Origin: Nocardioides sp. R-C-SC26
GTDB taxonomy: Bacteria > Actinomycetota > Actinomycetes > Propionibacteriales > Nocardioidaceae
Length of the DNA: 64,000 nt
Assembly: GCF_021246465.1 (NCBI RefSeq)
Contig: NZ_JAHRHK010000002.1
Location: forward strand, 93,341 to 157,340
Direction of reading: 5' to 3'
Shown here: piece after piece, positions 44,411 through 55,507 of the stretch
Layout: each line of letters opens with the position of its first letter
Position numbering within the stretch: position 1 is the first letter of the stretch
Notes under the pieces: model-generated
What the model was told of the DNA's origin: nothing
Seen by the model: the letters and a program-made list of their open reading frames with translations, nothing else
The model's database searches: none
Position numbers and translations under genes: made by a program

Positions 44411-45823
44411 TCAGCCCAGTCGCAGGTCGCGGATCGCGAGCTCGGCGGCACGGAACCCGACCATGCCGTGGGCTCCCGGCCCGGGCGGCGCAGCGGCTGA
44501 GCACAAGTAGACCTTCCGCGCGCCGGTTCGGTAGGGATTGCGGCCCGGGCGCGGTCCGAGCACGAGCGCGCCGGGCGTCTTCGAGCCGGTGAGGATGTCG
44601 CCGGACACGTAGTTGGCGTTGGCCGCCGCGAAGCGCGCAGGGCTGGTCACATGCTGGTCCACGATCCGCTCGCGGAAGCCTGGGGCGAAGCGCTCGATCT
44701 GAGCGACGATCGCAGCCGTGGCGTCCCCGGCGTATCCGGCGGGAACGTGGGCGTAGGCGTAGATCGGGTGTACGTCGCCCCGTGACCGAGAAGGATCCGC
44801 CAGGTACTGCTGGCCCAGCAGCACGAAGGGACGTTCCGGCAGTCGGCCCGACGCGACGGCTCGCTCGTTGGCGATGATCTCCTCGGCTCCGCCGGAGAGA
44901 TGTACCGTGCCAGCGGCTCCGACTCCCTCGTCACGCCACGGGATGCCGCCCTCGACTGCGAAGTCGACCTTGAACGCGGCCGGCCCGAACCGGTAGCGGC
45001 CGTAGGAGCGTCGAGTCCCTGCCGGCAGACGGTCACCGCACAGCTCGAGGGCCGCACGCGGCGAGAGGTTGAGCAGGACGGCGTCGGCGTGTTCGACCTG
45101 GTCGAGCGAGGTGATCGTGACGCCGGTCTCGATGCGACCACCGAGTCCGCGCAGCGCCGCCGTCATCGCGTCGCTGATCGCACGGGTACCGCCGACGGCG
45201 ACCGGCCACCCGTCGTGGTGGCCCGCGGTCAGGATGCCGACGCCGATGGCGGAGGAGACCATCTCGGTGAGCGGTCGCATCGCGTGCGCGGCCGTGCCGA
45301 GGAAGAGCGCCCGGGCCCGCTCGGTGCGAAACGCCCGGGAGAGCGTGGTGGCGGGCAGCAGGGTCGGGGCGCCGAACCGTCCCAGTAGGAGCGGATGCCG
45401 AGGCAGGTGCAGGACCGGGCCGAGCACATCCGCGGCGAGGCGATCGTAGGAGCGCGACGGTCCGTCGAACAGCCGCCGCCATCGCCGACCGTCAGCCGCG
45501 AGGCCCGCGGCGGTCTGCTCCACCGAGCGATGAAGCAGCGCCGCGGGGCCGTCGTCGAGGGGATGAGCGGCGTCCACGTCGGGCCACGCCCACCGCAGGC
45601 CGTGGAGTTCGAGACCCGCGAGCGCCGGCGAACGCACGGCCATGGGATGGATGGCCGCGCAGTGGTCGACGAGGATGCCGTCGCCGAACGGTTGGGAGGT
45701 CTTCGTACCACCGCCGATCTCGTCCTGCGCCTCCAGCACGGTGACGTCGGCGCCTGCGCGGGCCAGGGTCAGCGCGGCGGCGAGGCCGTTGGGCCCGCTG
45801 CCGACCACGATCACGTTCGCCAT
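44411..45823 (-). CDS. FAD-dependent oxidoreductase, phytoene desaturase-like
   Basis: 470 residues. N-terminal dinucleotide motif VIVVGSGPNGLAAALTLARAG, with the acidic residue at the end of the second strand (TVLEAQDEIGGGTKT). The C-terminal part has a VYLCSAAAPPGPGAHGMVG block typical of the carotenoid desaturase/isomerase-like NAD(P)/FAD proteins. There are no carotenoid genes nearby, so the substrate is unknown. The ATG at 45823 has a leaderless -10. Downstream of fumC on the same strand (72 bp). Confidence 0.88.
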   Translation of the reverse strand: MANVIVVGSGPNGLAAALTLARAGADVTVLEAQDEIGGGTKTSQPFGDGILVDHCAAIHPMAVRSPALAGLELHGLRWAWPDVDAAHPLDDGPAALLHRSVEQTAAGLAADGRRWRRLFDGPSRSYDRLAADVLGPVLHLPRHPLLLGRFGAPTLLPATTLSRAFRTERARALFLGTAAHAMRPLTEMVSSAIGVGILTAGHHDGWPVAVGGTRAISDAMTAALRGLGGRIETGVTITSLDQVEHADAVLLNLSPRAALELCGDRLPAGTRRSYGRYRFGPAAFKVDFAVEGGIPWRDEGVGAAGTVHLSGGAEEIIANERAVASGRLPERPFVLLGQQYLADPSRSRGDVHPIYAYAHVPAGYAGDATAAIVAQIERFAPGFRERIVDQHVTSPARFAAANANYVSGDILTGSKTPGALVLGPRPGRNPYRTGARKVYLCSAAAPPGPGAHGMVGFRAAELAIRDLRLG

Positions 45824-45829
45824 GTCACG

Positions 45830-45835
45830 AACGTA
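45830..45835 (-). promoter_or_regulatory. -10 hexamer for a leaderless FAD oxidoreductase transcript
   Basis: Minus-strand TACGTT (45835-45830) ends 6 nt before the ATG at 45823. Confidence 0.45.
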
Positions 45836-45895
45836 GTGGCCAGAGCGTCGTGGCGCGTCGACTCGCGTGCTGATCGGGGTCGGGGCGGGCGACGG

Positions 45896-47308
45896 CTACG
45901 CGGGAGGTCGCGTCATCGCGTCGACGTCGAGGGCGGCATCGAGGTCGGCCTCGCTGAGCTCGCCGCGCTCGACGTAGCCGAGATCGACCACGGCCTCGCG
46001 GATCGTGCACCCCTGCGCGAGAGCGTGCTTGGCGATCGCTGCGGCCGCCTCGTAGCCGAGGTGACGGTTGAGCGGGGTGACCACCGAGGGCGACGACTCG
46101 GCGTAGTGCCGCATCCGCTCGACGTCCGCGGTGATGCCGGTGATGCAGCGCTCGGCCAGCATCTGCGTGGAGGTCGAGAGCAGCCGGATCGACTCGAGCA
46201 CGTTGCGCGCCATCACGGGCATGGCGACGTTCAGCTCGAAGGCGCCGCTCGCCCCGGCCGCTGTCACGGCGGCGTCGTTGCCGATCACCTGGAAGCACAC
46301 CATCAGGGTCGCCTCCGGCAGCACCGGGTTGACCTTGCCGGGCATGATGCTCGACCCCGGCTGGAGGTCGGGGAGGTGGATCTCGGCCAGTCCGGTGGTG
46401 GGGCCAGAGGAGGCCCAGCGCAGGTCGTTGCAGATCTTGGCGAGCCCCACGGCGATCGTGCGCAGCACGCCGGACAGCTCGACGAGGGAGTCCCGCGTCG
46501 CCTGGGCCTCGAAGTGGTTGCGGGCCTCGGTGAACGGCTCGCCGGTGCGTCGGCCCAACTCCGCGATCGCTCGCTCGGCGAACCCGGCCGGGGTGTTGAT
46601 GCCGGTGCCCACTGCTGTGCCGCCGAGCGGCAGCTCGCGCACCCGCGGCAGGACGGCGTCGAGTCGCTCGATGCCGTAGCGGACGGTCGCCGCGTAGCCT
46701 CCGAACTCCTGTCCGAGCATCACCGGGGTGGCGTCCATCAGGTGGGTGCGGCCGGCCTTGACGACGTCGGCGAACTCGACGGCCTTGGCCTCGAGAGCGT
46801 CGGCGAGGACCGCGAGCGACGGCGTCAGGTCGCCGCCGACCGCGAGCGCGGCTGCGACGTGGATCGCCGTCGGGAAGGTGTCGTTGCTCGACTGGCTCGC
46901 GTTCACGTGGTCGTTGGGGTGCACGGTCACGCCCGAATCGGCCGCCAGCGAGGCGATCACCTCGTTGGCGTTCATGTTCGAGCTGGTGCCTGATCCGGTC
47001 TGGAAGACGTCGACCGGGAACTGGTCGTCGTGCTCGCCCGACGCCACCGCATCGGCGGCGGCGACGATGGCCTGGGCCTGGTCGTCGTCCAGCGCTCCGA
47101 GCTCGCCGTTCGCCGCGGCCGCGGCGGCCTTCACGTGCCCGAGCGCGTGGATGAGCCGCGGTTCGATCGGCGTCCCGCTGATCGGGAAGTTCTCCACCGC
47201 GCGCTGGGTCTGGGCTCGCCACAGGGCCGCGACCGGCACCTCCACCTCGCCCATCGAGTCGTGCTCGATGCGGAACCCGTCCGCTGCGCCCTCGCCCGAA
47301 GTGCTCAC
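45896..47308 (-). CDS. fumC: Class II (iron-independent) fumarate hydratase
   Basis: 470 residues from the GTG at 47308; typical class II length ~465. Superfamily signature [11 protein letters not shown], with active-site THLMDATPV and [11 protein letters not shown] blocks. It interconverts fumarate and malate in the TCA cycle without an Fe-S cluster. A second, class I [4Fe-4S] fumarase is encoded at 52269-53957. A minus-strand TAGCGT sits 7 nt upstream of the start. Confidence 0.96.
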   Translation of the reverse strand: MSTSGEGAADGFRIEHDSMGEVEVPVAALWRAQTQRAVENFPISGTPIEPRLIHALGHVKAAAAAANGELGALDDDQAQAIVAAADAVASGEHDDQFPVDVFQTGSGTSSNMNANEVIASLAADSGVTVHPNDHVNASQSSNDTFPTAIHVAAALAVGGDLTPSLAVLADALEAKAVEFADVVKAGRTHLMDATPVMLGQEFGGYAATVRYGIERLDAVLPRVRELPLGGTAVGTGINTPAGFAERAIAELGRRTGEPFTEARNHFEAQATRDSLVELSGVLRTIAVGLAKICNDLRWASSGPTTGLAEIHLPDLQPGSSIMPGKVNPVLPEATLMVCFQVIGNDAAVTAAGASGAFELNVAMPVMARNVLESIRLLSTSTQMLAERCITGITADVERMRHYAESSPSVVTPLNRHLGYEAAAAIAKHALAQGCTIREAVVDLGYVERGELSEADLDAALDVDAMTRPPA

Positions 47309-47315
47309 GCTTCCG

Positions 47316-47321
47316 ACGCTA
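47316..47321 (-). promoter_or_regulatory. -10 hexamer for a leaderless fumC transcript
   Basis: Minus-strand TAGCGT (47321-47316) ends 7 nt before the GTG at 47308; no Shine-Dalgarno. It supports this GTG over longer in-frame starts. Confidence 0.45.
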
Positions 47322-47423
47322 CCTCGCCGTCCGCGTCGGCCCCGCGCACTCGGATGCTCGTCCCGGCCACGAGGTGCGGCTGTCCCTGTCGACCGGGTCG
47401 CCGGGAGGGCGAACGTCGTCCCT

Positions 47424-50400
47424 ATGCGAACTCGACTGTCCTCCCTGCCGGCCGCCGTGTCGGCGTTCATGCTGTCGGTCGGACTCCTGGCTCTCGTCGT
47501 CCCGACGGCCACCGCCCAGGGTGATCCCGCCCCCGCGGCTTCCGGCTCAGCCCCTCCGGCCGCGGAACCGTCGCGCGCCGACGACGGCATCGTCGGACCG
47601 CAGCCGCTTCTGGTCGTCGGCCCCGGTGCGAGCGCCGCGCCCACGCCCGGGTGTCGTGACCTGGACCTGAGCTACTTGGCGCAGGAGAGCATCTCCTTCA
47701 ACGAGGGGATGCCCTGGATCCTGGATGCCGGTCCGGAGATCGACCTGACGGCCTCGTGGGTGCGTGGCGAGAGCCGGACCGTCACCTACGACCCGGGGTC
47801 GGGACAGCTGCCGGTGTTCGGATGGGGCGACCCGACCGACTTCCCGCTGTTCCGCGGTGTCAACGACCTACGCATCCACGGCGACGAGCTCGGCGAGACG
47901 CGGGTCACCTGGCACCTGGCACGCACCGACGGGGAGCCCGCTTGCGACGGCGAACTCATCACCCGGGTACGCCACCTCGCCACGGCGAGCACTCCGGCGA
48001 ATGTGCGGTACCGACAGGAGCACTCGATCGTGAAGATCACTGCACCTGCGCAGGGTGCGAAGCTGGAGGTCGGGCGCCCCGTCGAGGTGACGTTCGGCTG
48101 CGCGTACACCGGGACGTTGCCGACGAAGAGCGAGTGCTTCGCGTCCGGCGGCTTCGGAGCCACCCACACCGCCACCTTCGCTCCGCATGCGCTGGGTGAC
48201 GGCTATGTCTGCTTCTATGCCAGCACGGAGGCGGTCGGCGTACCGCCGGAGAGCACGTACGGGTGGTTCAACGGCGTCGACTGTCTCTGGTACCGAGGCG
48301 TCGCAGCGACCGTGCCTCCGGCGCTGGAGAAGAGTGTGCGCCTCGAGACGCAGGTGTTCCCCTCGACGGAGTGGAGCGAACTGCCCGACGGCGCGAACGT
48401 CGTCGCCGGCAATCCGGTGCGGGTCGTGACCACCCTGCGCAACGTCTCGGGTGAGGAGAAGTCGATCGACCTCGCCCTCCGTGACGTCGCGACGGGGCAG
48501 GCGCTCCCGGATTCGGAGGAGAGTTTCGATCTTCCACCGGGCGCGACCTACGAGCGCAGTACCCGCTGGGACACCACCGATCGAGCCTGGCTCGCGCCCG
48601 GCCTGCCGAACGTGCAGGCATCGCAGGTAGAGGTCGACGTCCGTGTCGGGCGTGAGAAGCAGGCCGTGCGCCGCGCCGTCGTCGTCCAGCCCCGCCCGGT
48701 CGTCCTGGTCCACGGTTGGAAGTCCTATGCCGAGTCGTCGTGGGGCACCTACCAGGACATCGTGGAAACGGGGCACCCCTGGCTGCGCGGCTACGCCGTG
48801 GGAGACGGCCGGTTCCCCGGGCGGATGAACACCAACGGCGGGGGCACCGGCTGCCAGACCTGCCGCACCAACACCGTGGCCGAGAACGCAGCGGAGGAGG
48901 CTCGCTACATCGAGGGCGTTCGCGCGGCCACGGGCGCGTGGCGGGTAGATGTCCTCGCGCACTCCATGGGAGGTCTGATCTCCCGGTACTACCTGCAGGA
49001 GCTGATGCCGCTCGACAACGACGGGCGTCCGGTCGTGCACCGCCTGATCCAGATGGGCACCCCGAACCGGGGCTCCCAGCTCGCCGACATGCTGATGGCC
49101 TTCGGTGCTGCCGGCGCAGACAAGATCCCGTTCTTTCCGGCGTCGTACCACCTGACCCCGGAGTGGGTCGAGGGCTACTTCAATCAGATTGTCACCGACA
49201 CTCGCGGTGTGCCGATCTCCAACCTCGTCGGCACGTCGTTGCCGCTGGTCGGCATGCCGCTGCTGCCCTGGCTCGCCGGTGACGGCATCGTGCCGGCCGA
49301 CAGTGCTCGCTGGACGCTCGCGGACACGATGGACTCGCCCTACGACTTCCACACCGCGATGACCGAATCCGCCGACGACTTCACCAAGTACGTGCTCCCT
49401 CGGCTCTCCACGCCGGTCAGTCCCAGCGAACGACGTGCGGCTGCCCTGGGTCCGCTCTCGGTCGAGCCGGGGGTCGAGGAGGACCCGGTGATCTTCGAGC
49501 AGCGCTCGCAGCCGAACGGCGTCCGCACCGCCTCGGTGCCAGCCGGCGGCACCGTGAACCTGCCGTACCAGTTGGAGAACGCCACCACCATGGGCGCACT
49601 CGCCGTGGCCGATGATCTGCGGTTGACGTTGCTGGATGCGGCCGGCGAGGTGCTGGCCACCGACGAGGAGCAGGGCGCCGACGGCGTCGTGCAGGTCGCC
49701 ACTCCGAACTTTCGCGCCACTCGCGGTGCCGGCACCCTCCGGGTCACCGACCTCTCAGGTCAGGCGCGCGACGTGACTCTCCTGACGTTCGTGGCGGGCA
49801 GCCCGCTCACCCTTGAGGCCGCCACGTCACCGTGGTCGCGCGCGGGTACGACGTCCGGACCTGCACGTTCCGAGGCCCCGGGTCAGGTCACCGCCCGGCT
49901 CGTCCGACTCGAGCAACCCGCCGCGGGCACGGTGACGGCTCGCGTGATCGGTCGTGCTCAGGAGGTCACGATGGTCGACGACGGAGCACACGGGGACGGC
50001 CCGGCCGGGGACGGCGTCTACGGCGCCCGGCTCGGCGACCTGCCCGAGGGCCAGCACGCCGTGGTCATCACCGCGACCACACCGGGTGGGTCCACGCGGA
50101 TCGCCACAACAACGATCGCGGGCAACGGTCGGGGCGGCCCGGTGCCGGGTGACCCAGGCGATCCCGGTCCAGTGGATCCAGGTCCGGTGGATCCCGGTCC
50201 GGTGGATCCCGGTCCGGTGGATCCCGGTCCGGTGGATCCCGGTCCGGTGGATCCCGGTCCGGTGGATCCCGGTCCGGTGGATCCCGGTCCGGTGGATCCC
50301 GGTCCGGTGGATCCCGGTCCGGTGGATCCCGGTCCGGTGGATCCCGGTCCGGTGGATCCCGGTCCGGTGGATCCCGGTCCGGTGGATCCCGGTCCGGTGG

Positions 50401-51110
50401 ATCCCGGTCCGGTGGATCCCGGTCCGGTGGATCCCGGTCCGGTGGATCCCGGTCCGGTGGATCCCGGTCCGGTGGATCCCGGTCCGGTGGATCCCGGTCC
50501 GGTGGATCCCGGTCCGGTGGATCCCGGTCCGGTGGATCCCGGTCCGGTGGATCCCGGTCCGGTGGATCCCGGTCCGGTGGATCCCGGTCCGGTGGATCCC
50601 GGTCCGGTGGATCCCGGTCCGGTGGATCCCGGTCCGGTGGATCCCGGTCCGGTGGATCCCGGTCCGGTGGATCCCGGTCCGGTGGATCCCGGTCCGGTGG
50701 ATCCCGGTCCGGTGGATCCCGGTCCGGTGGATCCCGGTCCGGTGGATCCCGGTCCGGTGGATCCCGGTCCGGTGGATCCCGGTCCGGTGGATCCCGGTCC
50801 GGTCGATCCAGATCCGGTCACGCCCGGCCGGCCCTCGACCGGCACCCGACTGCTCGCGCGATTCGAGTCGATCGTGCGTCTGCACCACCTGCGGCCGACG
50901 TTGACCAGGCCGATGCGGGCGGCGCTGCGCAATGCCATCCGGTGGGAGGAGGCCGACAGACGGCGAGTGGCGCGCCGGGAAGTCCGTCGCTTCCACCGTC
51001 ACGTGGTGCTGGCTGGCCGGCGCGGCCACGTCACCACGCCGCAGCGCGTGGCGCTCCTACGCGTGTGGCGCGCCGCACGGCGCCTCGTCACGACGTCCGG
51101 CGGGCGTTGA
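47424..51110 (+). CDS. Secreted lipase-like alpha/beta hydrolase with a (DPGPV)44 repeat tract
   Basis: 1228 residues from the ATG at 47424. Signal peptide ([19 protein letters not shown]); N-terminal Cys-containing beta domains (~70-420); alpha/beta hydrolase domain ~430-660 with VVLVHGW (oxyanion loop), AHSMGG (nucleophile Ser514), Asp620 in AGDGIVP and His643 in DFHTAM. A beta domain follows (~700-905), ending with [21 protein letters not shown], a choice-of-anchor-X-like block. Residues 913-1132 are 44 consecutive DPGPV pentapeptides. The tail of ~95 residues is strongly basic ([22 protein letters not shown]). It is probably an exported lipase or esterase held away from the wall or cell by an extended Pro-rich stalk; substrate unknown. 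Confidence 0.88.
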   Translation: MRTRLSSLPAAVSAFMLSVGLLALVVPTATAQGDPAPAASGSAPPAAEPSRADDGIVGPQPLLVVGPGASAAPTPGCRDLDLSYLAQESISFNEGMPWILDAGPEIDLTASWVRGESRTVTYDPGSGQLPVFGWGDPTDFPLFRGVNDLRIHGDELGETRVTWHLARTDGEPACDGELITRVRHLATASTPANVRYRQEHSIVKITAPAQGAKLEVGRPVEVTFGCAYTGTLPTKSECFASGGFGATHTATFAPHALGDGYVCFYASTEAVGVPPESTYGWFNGVDCLWYRGVAATVPPALEKSVRLETQVFPSTEWSELPDGANVVAGNPVRVVTTLRNVSGEEKSIDLALRDVATGQALPDSEESFDLPPGATYERSTRWDTTDRAWLAPGLPNVQASQVEVDVRVGREKQAVRRAVVVQPRPVVLVHGWKSYAESSWGTYQDIVETGHPWLRGYAVGDGRFPGRMNTNGGGTGCQTCRTNTVAENAAEEARYIEGVRAATGAWRVDVLAHSMGGLISRYYLQELMPLDNDGRPVVHRLIQMGTPNRGSQLADMLMAFGAAGADKIPFFPASYHLTPEWVEGYFNQIVTDTRGVPISNLVGTSLPLVGMPLLPWLAGDGIVPADSARWTLADTMDSPYDFHTAMTESADDFTKYVLPRLSTPVSPSERRAAALGPLSVEPGVEEDPVIFEQRSQPNGVRTASVPAGGTVNLPYQLENATTMGALAVADDLRLTLLDAAGEVLATDEEQGADGVVQVATPNFRATRGAGTLRVTDLSGQARDVTLLTFVAGSPLTLEAATSPWSRAGTTSGPARSEAPGQVTARLVRLEQPAAGTVTARVIGRAQEVTMVDDGAHGDGPAGDGVYGARLGDLPEGQHAVVITATTPGGSTRIATTTIAGNGRGGPVPGDPGDPGPVDPGPVDPGPVDPGPVDPGPVDPGPVDPGPVDPGPVDPGPVDPGPVDPGPVDPGPVDPGPVDPGPVDPGPVDPGPVDPGPVDPGPVDPGPVDPGPVDPGPVDPGPVDPGPVDPGPVDPGPVDPGPVDPGPVDPGPVDPGPVDPGPVDPGPVDPGPVDPGPVDPGPVDPGPVDPGPVDPGPVDPGPVDPGPVDPGPVDPGPVDPGPVDPGPVDPDPVTPGRPSTGTRLLARFESIVRLHHLRPTLTRPMRAALRNAIRWEEADRRRVARREVRRFHRHVVLAGRRGHVTTPQRVALLRVWRAARRLVTTSGGR
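50160..50819 (+). repeat. Minisatellite: 44 tandem copies of a 15-bp unit
   Basis: The unit GATCCCGGTCCGGTG occurs from 50160 to 50819 exactly in phase; only the first two and last two copies differ (CCAGTG, CCAGGT, GGTC, CCAGATCC). It encodes DPGPV in the lipase frame. Most unit junctions create GGATCC. The near-perfect identity implies recent expansion by slippage or recombination, and the true copy number may be mis-assembled. Confidence 0.97.
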
Positions 51111-51159
51111 GCGACCACCGTCACCGCGGCGTCGCCTCGACGAGGTGCAGAAGAGCCGA

Positions 51160-51220
51160 CGGGGGGGGGCCCCGGGGGGGGCCCCGGGGCCCCCCCCCCC
51201 GGGGGCCCCCCCGCGGGGGC
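51160..51220. other. Pure G/C homopolymer tract, probable assembly artefact
   Basis: About 60 bases composed only of G and C runs (9-12 nt each) arranged near-palindromically, between the lipase stop and the zinc-ribbon gene. A very similar tract occupies 63945-64000. No natural GC-rich gene in the window looks like this. Confidence 0.7.
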
Positions 51221-51226
51221 GGACGT

Positions 51227-51526
51227 TCAGTCGAACAGCTCGGAGAGCCAGCTCTCGCGGCGCTTCTTCTTGTAGCCCTTGTCGTAGTCGCGGTCGTGAC
51301 GTTGGTCATAGCCACGCGGAGCCGGCGGTGCCTGGTAGGACTCGTACCGGGCGGCGGGTGCCTGTTGGGGCGCGGGCACAGTCGGCCCCTGGCTGAGGGA
51401 GCGGTCGATGATCTTGTCGAGCTCGCCGCGGTCGAGCCAGACCCCACGGCACGTGGGGCAGTAGTCGATCTCGATGCCGCTGCGCTCGCTCATCACGAGC
51501 GTCGCCCCGTCGGTCGGGCACTGCAT
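51227..51526 (-). CDS. TFIIB-type zinc-ribbon protein
   Basis: 99 residues from the ATG at 51526. The N-terminal zinc ribbon has MQCPTDGATL and DYCPTCRGVWLDRGELDKII, four Cys as two pairs, the zf-TFIIB pattern. A Pro/Gln-rich middle leads to a charged, Tyr/Asp/Lys-rich tail (RDYDKGYKKKRRESWLSELF). Function unknown; such proteins are common and short in bacteria. The 3' end lies right beside the G/C tract, so the last residues depend on correct assembly. Confidence 0.82.
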   Translation of the reverse strand: MQCPTDGATLVMSERSGIEIDYCPTCRGVWLDRGELDKIIDRSLSQGPTVPAPQQAPAARYESYQAPPAPRGYDQRHDRDYDKGYKKKRRESWLSELFD

Positions 51527-51746
51527 GTGGGTCCTCCTGGTCGCCGTCGGAGCCGGAGCGGCTCCCATCGTGTCCAACGACCCGGGGCGATCGACCGTTC
51601 CCGCGTGGTCGAGCCCGTGGTGAGGGCCGGCGCCGGTGCCCGCCGGCTTCGTCGGGGATCGGGGCGTCACTTACGCTCCCTGGGCTCGTTGAACCATGTG
51701 TCGGCGCGCCCGTCGTCCCTTCCTCGGTGTTGAAAGGCCATTCCTC

Positions 51747-52178
51747 ATGAAGCGCTACCTGTCCGCCCTGCTCGTCCTCGCGAGCCTGATGACGTCCGCC
51801 GTCACGATGTCGGCCCCGGCGCAGGCGGCCAAGAAGGCCGGTCCGAGCTACGGCAGCTACTCCAGCTACCTCTTCGACATGCGTGCTCGCGTCGCGCAGC
51901 CGGTCAAGAAGCAGGGTCGTCTGTACGTGCAGATCAACCGCAACGGCAACCAGTCCGGCGATCGCCAGGTCATCTTCAAGCGCCAGATCCAGGGCAAGTC
52001 CGCGCAGGTCTCCGGCATCCGGGATCTCGCGCCGAACCAGACGATCACGTTCAACAGTGGCGTCGTGCCGTGCGGCAAGTCGATCTCGGCCACGTTGAGT
52101 GCGCGCGGTCGCGCCGACGCGAACTCGGCCTGGACCGAGTGGAAGTCGATCTCGGCGAACTTCACGCGCTCCTGCTGA
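51747..52178 (+). CDS. Small secreted protein of unknown function
   Basis: 143 residues from the ATG at 51747 with GAAAGG upstream. Signal peptide MKRYLSALLVLASLMTSAVT ending near APAQA. The mature part is basic and strand-rich (RLYVQINRNGNQSGDRQVIFKRQIQG) with two cysteines (VPCGKS and the C-terminal SC), likely a disulphide. No known domain. It is followed by a strong hairpin shared with the convergent class I fumarase. Confidence 0.7.
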   Translation: MKRYLSALLVLASLMTSAVTMSAPAQAAKKAGPSYGSYSSYLFDMRARVAQPVKKQGRLYVQINRNGNQSGDRQVIFKRQIQGKSAQVSGIRDLAPNQTITFNSGVVPCGKSISATLSARGRADANSAWTEWKSISANFTRSC

Positions 52179-52196
52179 GGCATCTGCCCTGACGTG

Positions 52197-52238
52197 AGAC
52201 GAGCCGGCCCGCCGCTGATGCGGAGGGCCGGCTCGTCT
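52197..52238. terminator. Bidirectional terminator between convergent genes
   Basis: AGACGAGCCGGCCC (52197-52210) pairs with GGGCCGGCTCGTCT (52225-52238), 14 bp, with further pairing of CCG/CGG inside the loop. It lies between the small secreted protein (+) and the class I fumarase (-). Confidence 0.75.
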
Positions 52239-52268
52239 GTTCCCCGACGGCGTGTGCCGGTGACACCG

Positions 52269-53957
<1,689 letters not shown>

Positions 53958-53990
53958 GAGCCCCCAGGGTAGTGGGCGCCTCCCGCGCGA

Positions 53991-54290
53991 TCAGGACCGC
54001 ACGAGACGGCGGATGGCGGCCGACGCCTCCGCCACCTTCCCGTCGGCCTCGGCGCCACCGGCGCGCGCCGCCTCCACGACGCAGTGGCCGAGGTGATCGT
54101 CGAGCAGGGCGAGTGCCACCTGCTGCAGCGCCTTGGTGGCAGCGCTGACCTGCGTGAGGACGTCGATGCAGTAGGTGTCCTCCTCGACCATCCGGTGGAT
54201 GCCGCGCACCTGACCCTCGATACGACGAAGACGCTTGAGGAGGGCCTCTTGGTGCCCGTGGTGGTGGTAGCCGTGCGCCTGGGTCTCCAT
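53991..54290 (-). CDS. csoR: CsoR-family copper-sensing repressor
   Basis: 99 residues. DUF156 helical fold with KRLRRIEGQVRGIHRMVEEDTYC; the Cu(I) ligands Cys41, His66 and Cys70 (YCIDVL and LDDHLGHC) match the C-H-C fingerprint. An N-terminal His-rich tail (HGYHHHGH) precedes the fold. It releases DNA on binding Cu(I). It is divergent from copZ, with a perfect operator palindrome between. Confidence 0.95.
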   Translation of the reverse strand: METQAHGYHHHGHQEALLKRLRRIEGQVRGIHRMVEEDTYCIDVLTQVSAATKALQQVALALLDDHLGHCVVEAARAGGAEADGKVAEASAAIRRLVRS

Positions 54291-54299
54291 GACGTCGAT

Positions 54300-54322
54300 C
54301 TTATACCCCTAGGGGGTATGAT
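54300..54322. promoter_or_regulatory. CsoR operator overlapping both divergent promoters
   Basis: ATACCCCTAGGGGGTAT (54303-54319) is the G/C-tract palindrome known for CsoR sites. The copZ -10 TATGAT (54317-54322) overlaps its right end and lies 6 nt before the copZ ATG; on the other strand TATAAG (54305-54300) overlaps the left end and lies 9 nt before the csoR ATG. Both genes should be repressed when copper is low. Confidence 0.82.
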
Positions 54323-54328
54323 GTCGGC

Positions 54329-54541
54329 ATGAGCGAGAGCGTCGTGCAGAACTACACCGTCGAGGGCATGACCTGCGGCCACTGTGCCGCTTCGGTCACC
54401 GAGGAGCTGGAGGAGATCGACGGCGTCGTCGCCGTCGAGGTCGACGTGACCACGGGATCGGTCACCGTCACCAGCGAACAGCCGCTCGCCGAGGCCGACG
54501 TGCAGGCGGCCGTCGTCGAGGCCGGCTACCGGGTGGTCTGA
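54329..54541 (+). CDS. copZ: CopZ-like copper chaperone (HMA domain)
   Basis: 70 residues, one ferredoxin-like heavy-metal-associated domain with GMTCGHC (Cys16, Cys19) binding Cu(I). It delivers copper to CopA in the cytoplasm. First gene of the copper operon, leaderless from TATGAT, 6 bp before the next gene. Confidence 0.95.
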   Translation: MSESVVQNYTVEGMTCGHCAASVTEELEEIDGVVAVEVDVTTGSVTVTSEQPLAEADVQAAVVEAGYRVV

Positions 54542-54547
54542 CCCGGC

Positions 54548-55507
54548 ATGAGCACCGGAGTCCGCGTCCTCGCGTTCGTCGCGATCCTGGCTGTCATCTT
54601 CGGTGGGGCCTGGGCGGTCGGCGCGGCCGTCGGACCGATCGGCACCGACGACACCGGGCACGGCTCCCACTCGACGGGTCGCACGGTGCTCGACCCGGTC
54701 GAGGGTGGGGCGGAGCATGAGCACGGCTCGGACTCCGACTCCGACTCCGGCGACGTGGGCGGGCCTGGCGGCCTGGCGGTCGCGCAGGACGGCGTCCGGC
54801 TGGTGCTGGCCGACCAGACCCTTCGCGCGGGCACGCGACCGCTGAGCTTCGTCGTCGAGGGAGCCGACGGTCGTCCTGTCACGGAGTACGACATCGTGCA
54901 CGAGAAGCGATTGCACCTGATCGCCGTGCGTCGTGACTTCGGCGGCTTCCAACACCTGCACCCCGTGCTCGACGACGGCATCTGGTCGACGTCGGTGGAC
55001 GTGAGCCCTGGAGCATGGCGGGTGTTCGCGGACTTCACTCCGGCCGGTGGATCGCCGGTCACCCTCGGCGCGGACCTGCAGGTGCCGGGCTCGGTGCCCC
55101 CGGCGCGACCGGGAGAGGAGAGCCGCACCGACGAGGTCGACGGCTTCACCGTGCGCCTGCACGGAGACCTCGTCGCGGGCCAGCACGAGATGCTGCACGT
55201 GGAGGTACAGCGCGACGGCGTGCCCGTGACGCCGGAGCCGTATCTGGGTGCGTTGGGGCACCTCGTCGCGTTGCGCGAGGGTGATCTCGCCTACCTGCAC
55301 GTGCACCCCGACGGCGAGAGCACGACGTTCGGCACCGAGGCGCCGAGCCTCGGTCGCTACCACCTCTACTTCGACTTCCGGGTCGGCGGGGTGGTGCGCA
55401 CCGCGAACTTCGTGCTGGACGCCGCGCGCGGCGCCGCCGCCTCCGACGTCGACTCGGGCGACGTGGATGCCGAGACGGACGAGACGGGCGCGGGCCATGC
55501 GCACTGA
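54548..55507 (+). CDS. Exported His-rich copper-operon protein of unknown function
   Basis: 319 residues between copZ and copA. One N-terminal hydrophobic segment (VLAFVAILAVIFGGAWAVGAAVG) with no clear cleavage site suggests a membrane anchor. An acidic His-containing stretch (HGSHSTGR, HEHGSDSDSDSGD) leads to a beta-rich domain with conserved histidines in RLHLIAVRRDFGGFQHLHP and AYLHVHPDG, likely a metal site. The C-terminus is Asp/Ala-rich and ends HAH. Similar proteins occur in actinobacterial copper operons, but no biochemical role is established; an extracytoplasmic copper-binding or redox partner for CopA is inferred. Confidence 0.75.
   Translation: MSTGVRVLAFVAILAVIFGGAWAVGAAVGPIGTDDTGHGSHSTGRTVLDPVEGGAEHEHGSDSDSDSGDVGGPGGLAVAQDGVRLVLADQTLRAGTRPLSFVVEGADGRPVTEYDIVHEKRLHLIAVRRDFGGFQHLHPVLDDGIWSTSVDVSPGAWRVFADFTPAGGSPVTLGADLQVPGSVPPARPGEESRTDEVDGFTVRLHGDLVAGQHEMLHVEVQRDGVPVTPEPYLGALGHLVALREGDLAYLHVHPDGESTTFGTEAPSLGRYHLYFDFRVGGVVRTANFVLDAARGAAASDVDSGDVDAETDETGAGHAH

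Noticed and set aside
50160..50819. Array considered as CRISPR
   Set aside because: Units are 15 bp, contiguous and without unique spacers, and they are in frame within a gene; no cas genes are near.
49827..51029. Long minus-strand frame of RTGIH repeats across the minisatellite
   Set aside because: It is the antisense of the lipase repeat; no start context, signal or non-repeat domain supports it.
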